Assembly: GCA_945622055.1 (NCBI GenBank)
Contig: CALZBV010000001.1
Location: 1-36,639 of the forward strand
Direction: 5' to 3'
From: an uncultured Clostridia bacterium
Lineage (GTDB): Bacteria > Bacillota > Clostridia > Lachnospirales > Lachnospiraceae
DNA: 36,639 bases
This document shows, one piece after another, positions 17,169 through 25,247 of this stretch (position 1 is its first letter; the number at the start of each line of letters is the position of its first letter). The notes beneath the pieces are model-generated. The model was not told the DNA's origin and made no database searches. It was given only the letters and a program-made list of their open reading frames with translations. A program made the translations under genes and the position numbers.

Positions 17169-18059
17169 TCAGTTTTTTTTCAAAAGCAGCTTCATAAAAT
17201 AATCGGTTGGTTCTGAAATCGGCAAAGTGCTGTCGTAGGCAAGGACAAGCTTTCGTTTTGGAAGTCTGTCCTTTGTCTGTATCTTGTAGAGGTTCTCGCC
17301 GATTTTCCCTTCTACACAAAAATCAGGAACAAAGGCGATGCCAAGGCCGATAGCAGCCAGGTCAATCAGAAGGTCATTACTGCTCAGTTCAATGGCCGGT
17401 GCAAGCTCTACCGAATGGGAGAGAAACTGTTCGTGCAGATATTCACTTGTTGTGGAATGCTTATCGAGCATCAGGATGGGAAGAGAACTCAGCTGTTCAA
17501 AGGAGAGCTCTTCACCGTTGTAGTTGAAATATGCAGGATTTGCAACAAAGACATCGGAAAACTCGCGAAGGGTCTCAATCTGCATGGAATTGTTCAGAGC
17601 AGGGTTTGGAGAGTTCGCAACGATAAAGTCAACTGCGTTTTCAGAAAGAAGCTCTGCACAATTTAAGGAGGTTCCGTTCATGACCTTAATATGAACCTCC
17701 GGAAAGGTTTTGTGAAATTGATTTAAGTAAGGCACAAGGTAGTAGCGGCAGATGGTGTCGCTGGCAGCAATACGAAGCTGCATGCCGCCGGAGCTGCGTG
17801 CATTGACGAGCTGGTTTTCACCCTTGGAAATCAGATTGATGGCGGGTTCAATGTGCTTAAACAGCATTTCTCCCTCCTTTGTCAGCGTAACCCGCTTGGT
17901 GCTGCGGACAAACAGCGTCTGTCCGAGACGACGTTCCAGTACCTTTACGGACTGGCTGACTGCCGATTGTGAAATAAACAAAACAGAGGCGGCTTCTGAA
18001 AAGCTCAGGGTTTTTGCAACATGGTAAAAAACCTTGTACAGCTCATAATTAATATCCAT
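17169..18059 (-). CDS. LysR-family transcriptional regulator
   Basis: 296 residues with the standard LysR layout: winged helix-turn-helix at residues 1-60 (FSEAASVLFISQSAVSQSVKVLERRLGQTLFVR), a linker helix, and a two-lobed periplasmic-binding-like effector domain (about 90-290) starting LRIAASDTICRYYLVPYL. LysR proteins usually bind an operator with dyad symmetry near their own promoter and control a divergent gene. Here the divergent neighbour is purL and a perfect dyad lies between them. The effector is unknown; CysL/CytR-type subfamilies look most similar by eye. The stop codon TGA (17169-17171) abuts the TAA of the convergent foldase gene. Confidence 0.9.
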   Translation of the reverse strand: MDINYELYKVFYHVAKTLSFSEAASVLFISQSAVSQSVKVLERRLGQTLFVRSTKRVTLTKEGEMLFKHIEPAINLISKGENQLVNARSSGGMQLRIAASDTICRYYLVPYLNQFHKTFPEVHIKVMNGTSLNCAELLSENAVDFIVANSPNPALNNSMQIETLREFSDVFVANPAYFNYNGEELSFEQLSSLPILMLDKHSTTSEYLHEQFLSHSVELAPAIELSSNDLLIDLAAIGLGIAFVPDFCVEGKIGENLYKIQTKDRLPKRKLVLAYDSTLPISEPTDYFMKLLLKKN

Positions 18060-18118
18060 GATTGTTGTCCTTTCCGGATTTATCCAGTGAGAATCAGTTG
18101 AATCTGCTTTATAAAAAC

Positions 18119-18147
18119 AGTATAGCAGAGTCTTGTTGTGACATCAA
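18119..18147 (-). promoter_or_regulatory. Promoter of lysR-type gene
   Basis: On the minus strand TTGATG (18142-18147), 17-bp spacer, TATACT (18119-18124), about 60 bp upstream of the LysR start. Confidence 0.6.
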
Positions 18148-18166
18148 GTGGTTTATTAGGGATTCT

Positions 18167-18182
18167 TATGAAAGGCTTCATA
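18167..18182. promoter_or_regulatory. Candidate LysR operator
   Basis: Perfect inverted repeat TATGAA-AGGC-TTCATA (6-4-6), containing a T-N11-A core as in LysR boxes. It lies between the divergent lysR and purL promoters. Confidence 0.45.
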
Positions 18183-18191
18183 TATATTAAT

Positions 18192-18220
18192 TTTATTTAT
18201 AAACGGGAAGATGCTATACT
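18192..18220 (+). promoter_or_regulatory. Promoter of purL
   Basis: TATACT at 18215-18220 is a good -10. The -35 (TTTATT, 18192-18197, 17-bp spacer) is poor, which fits an activated promoter. It starts 10 bp downstream of the dyad. Confidence 0.45.
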
Positions 18221-18294
18221 ATATGCAGAAACCAATGAAACTGCCGGGCAACCGGTAAAGATGCCGAAGGCGTCGGAAAGGAATGGAAAAGAGT

Positions 18295-21200
18295 ATGGTT
18301 AGAAGAGTCTACTCCGAAAAGAAAGCAGAGTATGCTGTAAAGGCCGGTGAGCTTCTGAACGAGATTAAAGAATATCTCAACATTCAGACTGTGAATTCGG
18401 TTCGTGTTTTGATTCGTTATGATGTGGAAAACATCAGCGACGAGACGTTTGAGCGTGCACTTGGAACGGTTTTCTCCGAGCCGCCGGTTGATCAGGTTTA
18501 TGAGGAGCATTTCCCGGTTGCTTACAACAGTGAGATTTTCTCCGTAGAGTTCTTACCGGGTCAGTTCGACCAGAGAGCAGATTCCGCGGAGCAGTGTGTA
18601 AAGCTCCTGAATGAAAGCGAGGAGCCGGTAATTCGTTCCGCTACCACGTATGTACTGGGCGGTTCCTTGAATCCGGAGGAGCTTCTGGCGATTAAGAAAT
18701 ATTGTATTAATCCGGTAGATTCCAGAGAGGCTTCCGAAGAAAAGCCGGAGACCTTAAAGTCTGAATTTGCTGAGCCGGCGGATGTTGCTGTTTTTGATGG
18801 TTTTATGTCCATGCCGGAGGCAGAGCTTAAGGAGCTTTATTCCTCCCTGAATCTTGCCATGACGTTCCGTGATTTTGAACACATTCAGAATTATTTCAGA
18901 GATGACGAGAAACGTGATCCGTCCATGACGGAAATCCGCGTACTGGATACCTACTGGTCTGATCATTGTCGTCATACTACGTTCCTTACCGAGCTTACGG
19001 AGGTTGCCTTTGAGGAAGGCGAGTATGCGGCTCCGATTAAGGCATCCTATGATAAATATATTGCAGAGCGTGAGCTTCTTTACAAGGGAAGAGACGATAA
19101 GTTCATTTCTTTAATGGACCTTGCTCTTGTCGGAATGAAGAAGCTTCGCGCAGAGGGCAAGCTTGAGGATATGGAAGTATCCGATGAAATCAATGCCTGC
19201 TCCATTATCGTTCCGATTGAGATAACCAGACCGGACGGAACGAAGGAAACAGAGGAATGGTTGATTTTCTTCAAGAATGAAACCCACAATCACCCGACCG
19301 AAATCGAGCCATTCGGTGGTGCTGCTACCTGTCTTGGTGGCGCAATTCGTGACCCGTTGTCGGGACGTGGTTATGTATATCAGGCAATGCGTGTTACCGG
19401 TGCAGCAGACCCGACGCTTCCGATTGCGGAAACCTTAGAGGGCAAGCTGGCACAGAGAAAGCTTGTAACCGGAGCTGCTTCCGGTTACAGCTCCTACGGC
19501 AATCAGATTGGTCTTGCTACCGGTCTGGTAGATGAGATTTATCATCCGAATTATGTTGCAAAGCGTCTTGAGATTGGTGCTGTTATGGGTGCCGCTCCGA
19601 GAAAGAACGTAATTCGTGAGAATTCTGATCCGGGCGATATCATCATCTTAATGGGTGGCAGAACCGGACGTGACGGATGTGGCGGTGCTACCGGTTCTTC
19701 CAAGGCACATACCACTGAGTCCATTCATACCTGTGGTGCAGAGGTACAGAAGGGTAATGCGCCGACGGAACGTAAGCTGCAGAGACTGTTCCGCAGAGAA
19801 GAAGTTGCTCATATGATCAAAAAATGTAACGACTTTGGTGCAGGCGGTGTCTCCGTAGCCATCGGTGAGCTGGCTGACGGTCTTCGTGTGGAGCTTGACA
19901 AGGTTCCGAAGAAGTATGCCGGACTTGATGGTACGGAGCTTGCAATTTCCGAGTCCCAGGAGCGTATGGCAATCGTAGTTGACGCAAAGGATGTTGACCA
20001 GATGCTTGCTTACGCTGCAGAAGAGAACCTTGAGGCAGTTCCGGTTGCTGTAGTTACTGAGGAACCGCGTCTGGTACTCGTTTGGAGAGGTAAGGAAATT
20101 GTAAATATCAAGAGAGCATTTCTGGATACCAACGGGGCCCATCAGGAGGCAACCGCTGTGGTAGGCGTTCCGAAGAAGAGTGAGAGCTATTTCGGAACCG
20201 GTGCTGAGTATACCGCCTCCCGTATTACGAGAAAGACTGCAAAGGGCGAGACGGTGCTTTCCGGTAAGAAGGGAATCGAGGAGAAGTGGCTTTCCATGCT
20301 GGCTGACTTAAACGTCTGCTCCAAGAAGGGACTTGTGGAAATGTTCGACAGCTCCATCGGTGCAAATACCGTTACCATGCCATATGGCGGAAGGTATCAG
20401 ATGACTCCGGTACAGACCATGATTGCAAAGGTTCCGGTGCTGGAGGGTGAGAGTGATACCGTTACGATGATGAGCTATGGCTTTGATCCGTATCTTTCCA
20501 GCTGGAGCCCATATCACGGTGCTGTATATGCAGTAATTTCCTCTGTTGCAAAGATTGTTGCGGCAGGTGGTGACCATACGAAGATTCGTTTCACCTTCCA
20601 GGAATACTTCCGTCGTCTCGGAGCCGATCCGAAGCGTTGGGGTGAACCGCTTGCAGCTCTTCTCGGTGCATTCGAGGCACAGGTTCAGTTAGGACTTCCG
20701 TCGATTGGTGGTAAGGACTCCATGTCTGGTTCCTTCCAGAACATCGATGTACCGCCGACTCTGGTGTCTTTTGCAGTTGATGTTGCAAAGACCTCAGATG
20801 TTGTAACCGGGGAATTCAAGAAGCCTGGTAATGTCCTTGTGAAGTTTGAAATGAAGAAGGATGCTTATGAGCTCCCGGATTATCAGGCATTTTCGGAGCA
20901 GATGAGCAAAATTACCAAGCTTGCCCAGGCGCACAAGTTTGCTTCCATGTATGCACTTGGTGCAAAGGGTATCGCGGAGGCAGTCAGCAAGATGTCCTTT
21001 GGTAACCATTTCGGTGCGGTTATTTCCGATGCGGTAAGTGAAAGAGAGCTGTTTGCTCCGGCTTATGGTGATATTCTTGCAGAAGTAAGTAAGGATTCCT
21101 TAAGCGCATTAAATGAGAGCGGTCTGGAGTATATGTCTGTCGGTACCGTAACCGAGACTCCGGTATTTGTTTATAAGAATGAAAGTATTGCACTGGACGA

Positions 21201-22125
21201 TGCGTTAAGTGCATGGACCAATACGTTAGAAAAAGTATTCCCGACCCGTTCCGGTGTGAAGGAAGAAAAGATTGAGTACAAGCCGTTTGATGCGAAGACA
21301 ATTTACGTTGCAAAGAATAAGGTTGCAAGACCGCGCGTATTCATTCCGGTATTCCCGGGCACGAACTGCGAATACGACACGATGCGTTCCTTCCGTGCAG
21401 CAGGTGCTGATGTAAGCACGGTAGTATTTAAGAACCGGAATGAGCAGGACATCAGAGAGTCGGTTGAGGCGTTCGAAAAGGAAATCCGCAATGCACAGAT
21501 TCTTATGTTCCCGGGCGGCTTCTCCGCAGGTGACGAGCCGGACGGTTCCGGTAAGTTCATTGCTACCGCATTCCGCAATGAGAAGATTACGAATGCGGTC
21601 AATGACCTGTTAAAGCAGAGAGACGGACTTGTTCTTGGTATCTGCAACGGTTTCCAGGCAATCATTAAGCTTGGTCTGGTACCGTATGGGGAAGTAACAC
21701 CGCAGAAGGAGGACTCACCGACCCTTACGATGAACAACATCGGCCGTCATATTTCCAAGTCGGTTTATACGAAGGTTGTTACCAATAAGTCTCCGTGGTT
21801 AATGGAGGCAGAGCTTGGCGGCGTATACGCAATCCCGGCATCCCACGGGGAAGGTCGTTTCGTAGCGAGTAGGGAATGGATTGAAAAGCTTGCGGCAAAC
21901 GGACAGATTGCAACCCAGTACGTTGACCTTGCCGGTAATCCGACGATGGATGAAGATTTTAACCCGAACGGTTCCTACTTTGCAATCGAAGGTATCACAA
22001 GCCCGGACGGCAGAGTGCTCGGTAAGATGGCACACTCCGAGCGCCGTGGTGACTCCGTTGCAATCAATATCTACGGCAATCAGGATCAGAAGATTTTTGC
22101 TTCCGGTGTGAAGTACTTTAAGTAA
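18295..22125 (+). CDS. purL: Phosphoribosylformylglycinamidine synthase, single-chain
   Basis: ATP-dependent conversion of formylglycinamide ribotide plus glutamine to FGAM in purine synthesis. At about 1276 residues this is the long form, with PurS-like N-terminal part, two PurL half-domains (NETHNHPTEIEPFGGAATCLGG near 330) and a C-terminal glutaminase from about 1020 (FPGTNCEYD, PGGFSAGDEPDG, nucleophile C1117 in GICNGFQ, then PASHGEGRF). Many Firmicutes instead use separate PurS, PurQ and PurL. I prefer ATG 18295 because the purine-rich GGAAAGGA directly abuts the alternative ATG at 18283. Codon use is strongly biased, so it is well expressed. It stands alone between its promoter and a strong terminator, with no other pur gene in view. 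Confidence 0.95.
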   Translation: MVRRVYSEKKAEYAVKAGELLNEIKEYLNIQTVNSVRVLIRYDVENISDETFERALGTVFSEPPVDQVYEEHFPVAYNSEIFSVEFLPGQFDQRADSAEQCVKLLNESEEPVIRSATTYVLGGSLNPEELLAIKKYCINPVDSREASEEKPETLKSEFAEPADVAVFDGFMSMPEAELKELYSSLNLAMTFRDFEHIQNYFRDDEKRDPSMTEIRVLDTYWSDHCRHTTFLTELTEVAFEEGEYAAPIKASYDKYIAERELLYKGRDDKFISLMDLALVGMKKLRAEGKLEDMEVSDEINACSIIVPIEITRPDGTKETEEWLIFFKNETHNHPTEIEPFGGAATCLGGAIRDPLSGRGYVYQAMRVTGAADPTLPIAETLEGKLAQRKLVTGAASGYSSYGNQIGLATGLVDEIYHPNYVAKRLEIGAVMGAAPRKNVIRENSDPGDIIILMGGRTGRDGCGGATGSSKAHTTESIHTCGAEVQKGNAPTERKLQRLFRREEVAHMIKKCNDFGAGGVSVAIGELADGLRVELDKVPKKYAGLDGTELAISESQERMAIVVDAKDVDQMLAYAAEENLEAVPVAVVTEEPRLVLVWRGKEIVNIKRAFLDTNGAHQEATAVVGVPKKSESYFGTGAEYTASRITRKTAKGETVLSGKKGIEEKWLSMLADLNVCSKKGLVEMFDSSIGANTVTMPYGGRYQMTPVQTMIAKVPVLEGESDTVTMMSYGFDPYLSSWSPYHGAVYAVISSVAKIVAAGGDHTKIRFTFQEYFRRLGADPKRWGEPLAALLGAFEAQVQLGLPSIGGKDSMSGSFQNIDVPPTLVSFAVDVAKTSDVVTGEFKKPGNVLVKFEMKKDAYELPDYQAFSEQMSKITKLAQAHKFASMYALGAKGIAEAVSKMSFGNHFGAVISDAVSERELFAPAYGDILAEVSKDSLSALNESGLEYMSVGTVTETPVFVYKNESIALDDALSAWTNTLEKVFPTRSGVKEEKIEYKPFDAKTIYVAKNKVARPRVFIPVFPGTNCEYDTMRSFRAAGADVSTVVFKNRNEQDIRESVEAFEKEIRNAQILMFPGGFSAGDEPDGSGKFIATAFRNEKITNAVNDLLKQRDGLVLGICNGFQAIIKLGLVPYGEVTPQKEDSPTLTMNNIGRHISKSVYTKVVTNKSPWLMEAELGGVYAIPASHGEGRFVASREWIEKLAANGQIATQYVDLAGNPTMDEDFNPNGSYFAIEGITSPDGRVLGKMAHSERRGDSVAINIYGNQDQKIFASGVKYFK

Positions 22126-22157
22126 GACAGAATAAGTGACTAAGTAAGAAAAGATTT

Positions 22158-22198
22158 CCCCGTTCTCAGGCAGTAAGAGGTTTGAGGACGGGGTTTTT
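22158..22198 (+). terminator. Terminator of purL
   Basis: CCCCGTTCTC (22158-22167) pairs with GAGGACGGGG (22184-22193), with one wobble pair, followed by TTTTT. Confidence 0.85.
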
Positions 22199-22224
22199 CA
22201 TTTTCACATTGCTTTATAAAGACA

Positions 22225-22253
22225 TTGATTAAATTGCAGGAATTAAGTATAAT
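22225..22253 (+). promoter_or_regulatory. Promoter of PTS IIC-like gene
   Basis: TTGATT (22225-22230), 17-bp spacer, perfect TATAAT (22248-22253). The leader after it is a nearly pure A/G tract (about 22299-22337) running into the AAAGGAG ribosome binding site. Confidence 0.7.
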
Positions 22254-22344
22254 GGTAGCACCTGTGCAAGAAAGAAAATAGTGGCGGATGATTTTGTAAA
22301 AAAAGAATGAAAAGAAAGAAAAGAATGAAAAAAGGAGCACATAT

Positions 22345-23415
22345 ATGGTAGATAAGCTGAAAAAATGGGCAAATGAAATCTTTGTTGACGGATTATCCGG
22401 AATGGCAATGGGACTTTTTGCAACCCTGATTATCGGAACGATTATTCAGCAAATCGGGACACTAATCGGCGGCTCGGTCGGTGATTTTCTGTTTCAAATC
22501 GGAAAGCTGGCATCGGCTGTGACCGGGGCCGGTATCGGCGTAGGCGTGGCGATTAAGTTTAAGGAAAGTACCTTAGTGACGATTTCCGCAGCAACGGCAG
22601 GTATGGTAGGTGCATTTGCGTCGAAGCTGATTGCGGGAGCGGTAGTGAATGGTAGCGTGATTACCCTTGCGGGGCCGGGAGAGCCGTTAGGCGCATTTAT
22701 TGCGGCCTATGTCTGCATTCTGTTCGGACGGCTGGTTGCCGGAAAGACAAAGGTAGATATTCTGGTGACTCCGCTTGTTTCCATTCTGACCGGTTCTACG
22801 GTGGGGCTGCTTCTCGGCCCCCCGATTTCAAGCTTTATGACGTGGCTTGGTAGCATCATCAACTGGGGTACGGAGCAGCAGCCGTTTTTCATGGGCATCG
22901 TTGTTTCTGTCCTGATGGGTATGATTCTGACGCTGCCGATTAGCTCTGCGGCCCTGGGCGTATCGCTCGGACTTTCCGGTATTGCCGCCGGTGCGGCAAC
23001 GATTGGCTGCTGTGCCAATATGGTCGGATTTGCGGTGGCAAGCTACCGTGAGAATAAGATGGGCGGTCTTGTGGCACAGGGACTTGGAACCAGTATGCTT
23101 CAGGTGCCGAATATCGTGAGAAAACCGGTTATCTGGCTCCCGGCCATCCTTACCAGTGCCATCCTGGGACCGTTTTCAACGATGCTGTTCAAAATGACAA
23201 GTAACCCGGTTGGTTCCGGTATGGGAAGTGCCGGTCTTGTCGGCCAGATTATGACCTACCAGACGATGACCGAGGCCGGCTCGAGCCCGGCGGCAGTGCT
23301 TGTCTTAATTGTACTGTTCCAGTTTGCAGCACCGGGCGTACTTGCATTTCTGATTTCCGAGGTGATGCGCAAGGCCGGTTGGATTAAGTCGGGAGATATG
23401 AAACTGGAGGTGTAG
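22345..23415 (+). CDS. PTS-type IIC-like membrane transporter
   Basis: 356 residues, about nine to ten hydrophobic helices with many Gly-rich turns. The start KLKKWANEIFVDGLSGMAMGLFATLIIGTIIQQIG and the later GAGIGVGVAIKF, GPGEPLGAF and CCANMVGFAVASYRENKMGG blocks match the PTS_EIIC_2 family of integral membrane permeases. There is no fused IIA or IIB domain and no PTS gene beside it, so coupling to phosphotransfer is not shown; the substrate is unknown. AAAGGAG precedes ATG 22345. It is monocistronic as far as can be seen, with the promoter directly upstream. Confidence 0.82.
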   Translation: MVDKLKKWANEIFVDGLSGMAMGLFATLIIGTIIQQIGTLIGGSVGDFLFQIGKLASAVTGAGIGVGVAIKFKESTLVTISAATAGMVGAFASKLIAGAVVNGSVITLAGPGEPLGAFIAAYVCILFGRLVAGKTKVDILVTPLVSILTGSTVGLLLGPPISSFMTWLGSIINWGTEQQPFFMGIVVSVLMGMILTLPISSAALGVSLGLSGIAAGAATIGCCANMVGFAVASYRENKMGGLVAQGLGTSMLQVPNIVRKPVIWLPAILTSAILGPFSTMLFKMTSNPVGSGMGSAGLVGQIMTYQTMTEAGSSPAAVLVLIVLFQFAAPGVLAFLISEVMRKAGWIKSGDMKLEV

Positions 23416-23438
23416 AAAATATACACAAATCCGATTAC

Positions 23439-23456
23439 CGGAAATGTTGATTCCGG
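23439..23456. promoter_or_regulatory. Inverted repeat before the variable surface protein gene
   Basis: CCGGAA-atgttga-TTCCGG, 6-bp arms, lies about 10 bp upstream of a TATACT (23465-23470) that may be the -10 of the next gene. No good -35 is seen, so an activator or repressor site is plausible. Confidence 0.35.
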
Positions 23457-23499
23457 ATATGTTGTATACTGCTGATATCAAGTTACAAGGAGGATACTT

Positions 23500-24705
23500 A
23501 TGTCAGACGAAATCAAAGTCAAGAGAAACTCAGGAAAAATAAAAGTGGTTATCGCCGTCATGGCGGTAATCATAGTGGCACTTGCCGTTGCAGTCGTACT
23601 GCTCCTGCCAAAGGGCGGAACGGCAAAGAAGGTAGCAAAGCAGCTTTCGCTCGGAGCGAAGTATCTCTCGGAGCTTGAATATGAGCAGGCCATCGCAGCG
23701 TATGAGCTGGCCATCGAGATAGACCCGAAATGCGTGGATGCTTACCTCGAACTCGCAGATATCTACAGCGAGCTGGGCGAGTATGACAAGGCAGAGAAAA
23801 TCCTGAAAAAAGCAAAACGCGAAGTGGCTGAGGAGGAGGTTGCCCAAATCCGCCGGAAGCAGGAAAAGATAGAAAAGAAACGGGAAGAGGCAGAAGGAAC
23901 CCCAGAGCCGACAAAGGAGCCGAAGCCTACCGCAGAACCGGTGCAGACCCCGGAGCCAACCGCTACGCCTACTCCGGAGCCAACGGCTACTCCAACTCCT
24001 ACTCCGGAGCCAACCAAGTCGGTCGGAGGCCAGGTGACAATTACAGGAAGAACAGTGGAATTAGAAAATGCTGAGGTCGGTGACTATGTAACCTTCGGTA
24101 CCTACGAGCAGGACAATAACCTCGGCAACGGAGCCGAAGCCATCGAGTGGCTTGTATTAGACAAGCAGGACGGCAAGGTGCTGTTACTGAGTAAATACGC
24201 GCTGGATGCAAAACCATACAACGAAACAGATACAGCTGTCACTTGGGAAAACTGTACCCTCAGAAGCTGGCTAAACAGCGAGTTCTACCGTACCGCATTC
24301 AGTGAAAAGGAACGAAGCGCTATCGCAGAAACGCTGGTAAGAAATGCAGACAATCCGATGTATGGAACGGAGGGCGGAAATGATACGAGAGACAAGGTAT
24401 TCTTACTCAGTATCGGGGAAGCAACGACCTACTTTGATTCGGACCCGGATGCGTGCGACCCGGCAAGAAGAGCGAAGGTAACGGAGTATGCAAAGGCGCA
24501 GGGCGGTTTCGCATACAGCGAAGCAGAAGATGGATGGTATGGTACGACGGAGTATGACGGCAACGGCGAGTGGTGGCTGCGCTCGCCGGGCGTCGATAGT
24601 GGCAGCGTCGCGGGTGTCAACTACTATGGCTACGTCGGCCGTTACGGCGGCGATGTAGACTACGGCTCTTACGTCGTGCGGCCCGCTTTATGGATGGCGC
24701 CGTAA
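23500..24705 (+). CDS. Surface-anchored TPR-DUF6273 protein, DGR target
   Basis: 401 residues. A basic N-terminus and one hydrophobic helix (about 11-34) form a membrane anchor. A TPR-like helical repeat (about 45-105: YEQAIAAYELAIEIDPKCVDAYLELADIYSELGEYDKAEKIL) and a charged coiled coil follow, then a Pro/Thr/Glu linker (about 130-168). The C-terminal half is a DUF6273 domain of the C-type-lectin/formylglycine-enzyme-like kind (VGDYVTFGTYEQ, IEWLVLDKQDGKVLLLS, TLRSWLNSEFY, ending WWLRSPG and VRPALWM). That ending is the layout of diversity-generating retroelement targets, and the variable region is described separately. The protein would display a variable ligand-binding face outside the cell. 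The reading frame is intact; the ligand is unknown. GGAGG precedes ATG 23500. Confidence 0.87.
   Translation: MSDEIKVKRNSGKIKVVIAVMAVIIVALAVAVVLLLPKGGTAKKVAKQLSLGAKYLSELEYEQAIAAYELAIEIDPKCVDAYLELADIYSELGEYDKAEKILKKAKREVAEEEVAQIRRKQEKIEKKREEAEGTPEPTKEPKPTAEPVQTPEPTATPTPEPTATPTPTPEPTKSVGGQVTITGRTVELENAEVGDYVTFGTYEQDNNLGNGAEAIEWLVLDKQDGKVLLLSKYALDAKPYNETDTAVTWENCTLRSWLNSEFYRTAFSEKERSAIAETLVRNADNPMYGTEGGNDTRDKVFLLSIGEATTYFDSDPDACDPARRAKVTEYAKAQGGFAYSEAEDGWYGTTEYDGNGEWWLRSPGVDSGSVAGVNYYGYVGRYGGDVDYGSYVVRPALWMAP
23950..24015 (+). repeat. Short tandem repeats encoding Pro-Thr-Glu linker
   Basis: Near-identical ACTCCGGAGCCAAC-type units recur three times and encode PTPEPTATP-like repeats between the coiled coil and the DUF6273 domain. 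Such linkers span cell-wall layers and can change length by slippage. Confidence 0.75.
24568..24695 (+). other. DGR variable region (VR)
   Basis: The segment runs from the conserved GAGTGGTGGCTGCGC block to GTGCGGCCCGCTTTATGG at the 3' end of the target gene. Within it 27 codons (24592-24672 region) encode mostly V, D, G, S, Y, N and R, and 25 of the 27 end in C or T. That is what AAC/AAT codons of a template become when adenines at positions 1 and 2 are replaced at random. The unchanged scaffold residues (G, A, V at regular intervals) match the familiar Asn-rich template pattern of Clostridial DGRs. The invariant 3' block is the likely initiation-of-mutagenic-homing site. Confidence 0.8.
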
Positions 24706-24730
24706 TCTGGCATCTGGAATCTGCCAATCT

Positions 24731-24752
24731 GCGAAAGGTGAAAGCCTTTTGC
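24731..24752 (+). other. GNRA-loop hairpin downstream of VR
   Basis: GCGAAAGGT (24731-24739) pairs with GCCTTTTGC (24744-24752) around a GAAA loop, including G-T pairs. It starts about 26 nt after the target's stop codon. DGRs need a hairpin or cruciform just downstream of the VR for efficient homing, and this fits. Two GC-rich hairpins follow: GCGCG/CGCGC at about 24760-24776 and CGCC-GTAA-GGCG at about 24786-24797. Confidence 0.6.
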
Positions 24753-24832
24753 AAATCAGGCGCGGCGGAGACGCGCAATCCCCGACGCCGTAAGGCGGCG
24801 AAAAAATTTTGGCAGGAAAGGAGGTGAGGAGC

Positions 24833-25174
24833 ATCGCGAAGAAAGAAAGTGAGCTGATGGTGGTGACGAAGGCGAAGGATTTGTGTTCCTATGTGATGAA
24901 GATAACGGAACGCTCGCCAAAGCGGTTTCGTTTTACCTTCGTCAGCCGGTTACAGAATCTATCGTTAGACACGATAGAGAATATCTTTCGTGCCAATGAT
25001 TTGTTTGTCAGCAAGGGGGATGAAAGTGCGTTGGCTTTGCGGTTGGAATTTCAGCAAAGAGCACTAACCTCAGTCAGACTGCTTTCCTACTTTGCGTTAC
25101 TGGCAACAGAATCAGGCTGTCTGCTGACAAAACAGTATGAGCAGAATCCGATATTATTCACGATACATGGATGA
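24833..25174 (+). pseudogene. avd: DGR accessory variability determinant (avd), start-lost and 3'-truncated
   Basis: The frame reads AKKESELMVVTKAKDLCSYVM, then RSPKRFRFTFVSRLQNLSLDTIENIFRAND, then LRLLSYFALLATESGCLLTKQYEQ: the four-helix Avd protein that works with the DGR reverse transcriptase. AAAGGAGGTGAGGAGC is ideally placed for a start at 24833, but the codon there is ATC. Only GTG 24824 (inside the binding site) or TTG 24809 could substitute. After KQYEQ (about 25142) the family sequence stops and the frame runs through RT-derived DNA, giving NPILFTIHG before a stop. The gene is therefore probably dead or makes a truncated protein. Confidence 0.8.
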
Positions 25175-25247
25175 CTGTATCCTTGTTCATGAGGATAAGC
25201 AATACTTAAAGCAGTGCCTATATAAGATGCGTGCATATGTTGAATAA
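25143..25247 (+). pseudogene. Reverse transcriptase fragment with YMDD motif (DGR RT remnant)
   Basis: In the frame starting AGA 25143 the DNA encodes RIRYYSRYMDDCILVHEDK and then QYLKQCLYKMRAYVE before TAA 25245-25247. RYMDD followed by a hydrophobic strand and HEDK is the catalytic palm motif of DGR-type reverse transcriptases. Roughly the first 200 residues and the C-terminal thumb are missing. It is out of frame with avd and joined to it within a few bases, so a single deletion removed the end of avd, the template repeat and the front of the RT. A second break removed the RT end. Confidence 0.82.

Noticed and set aside
23950..24015. CRISPR-like array
   Set aside because: The repeats are in-frame coding repeats of a Pro/Thr linker, too short and without spacers.
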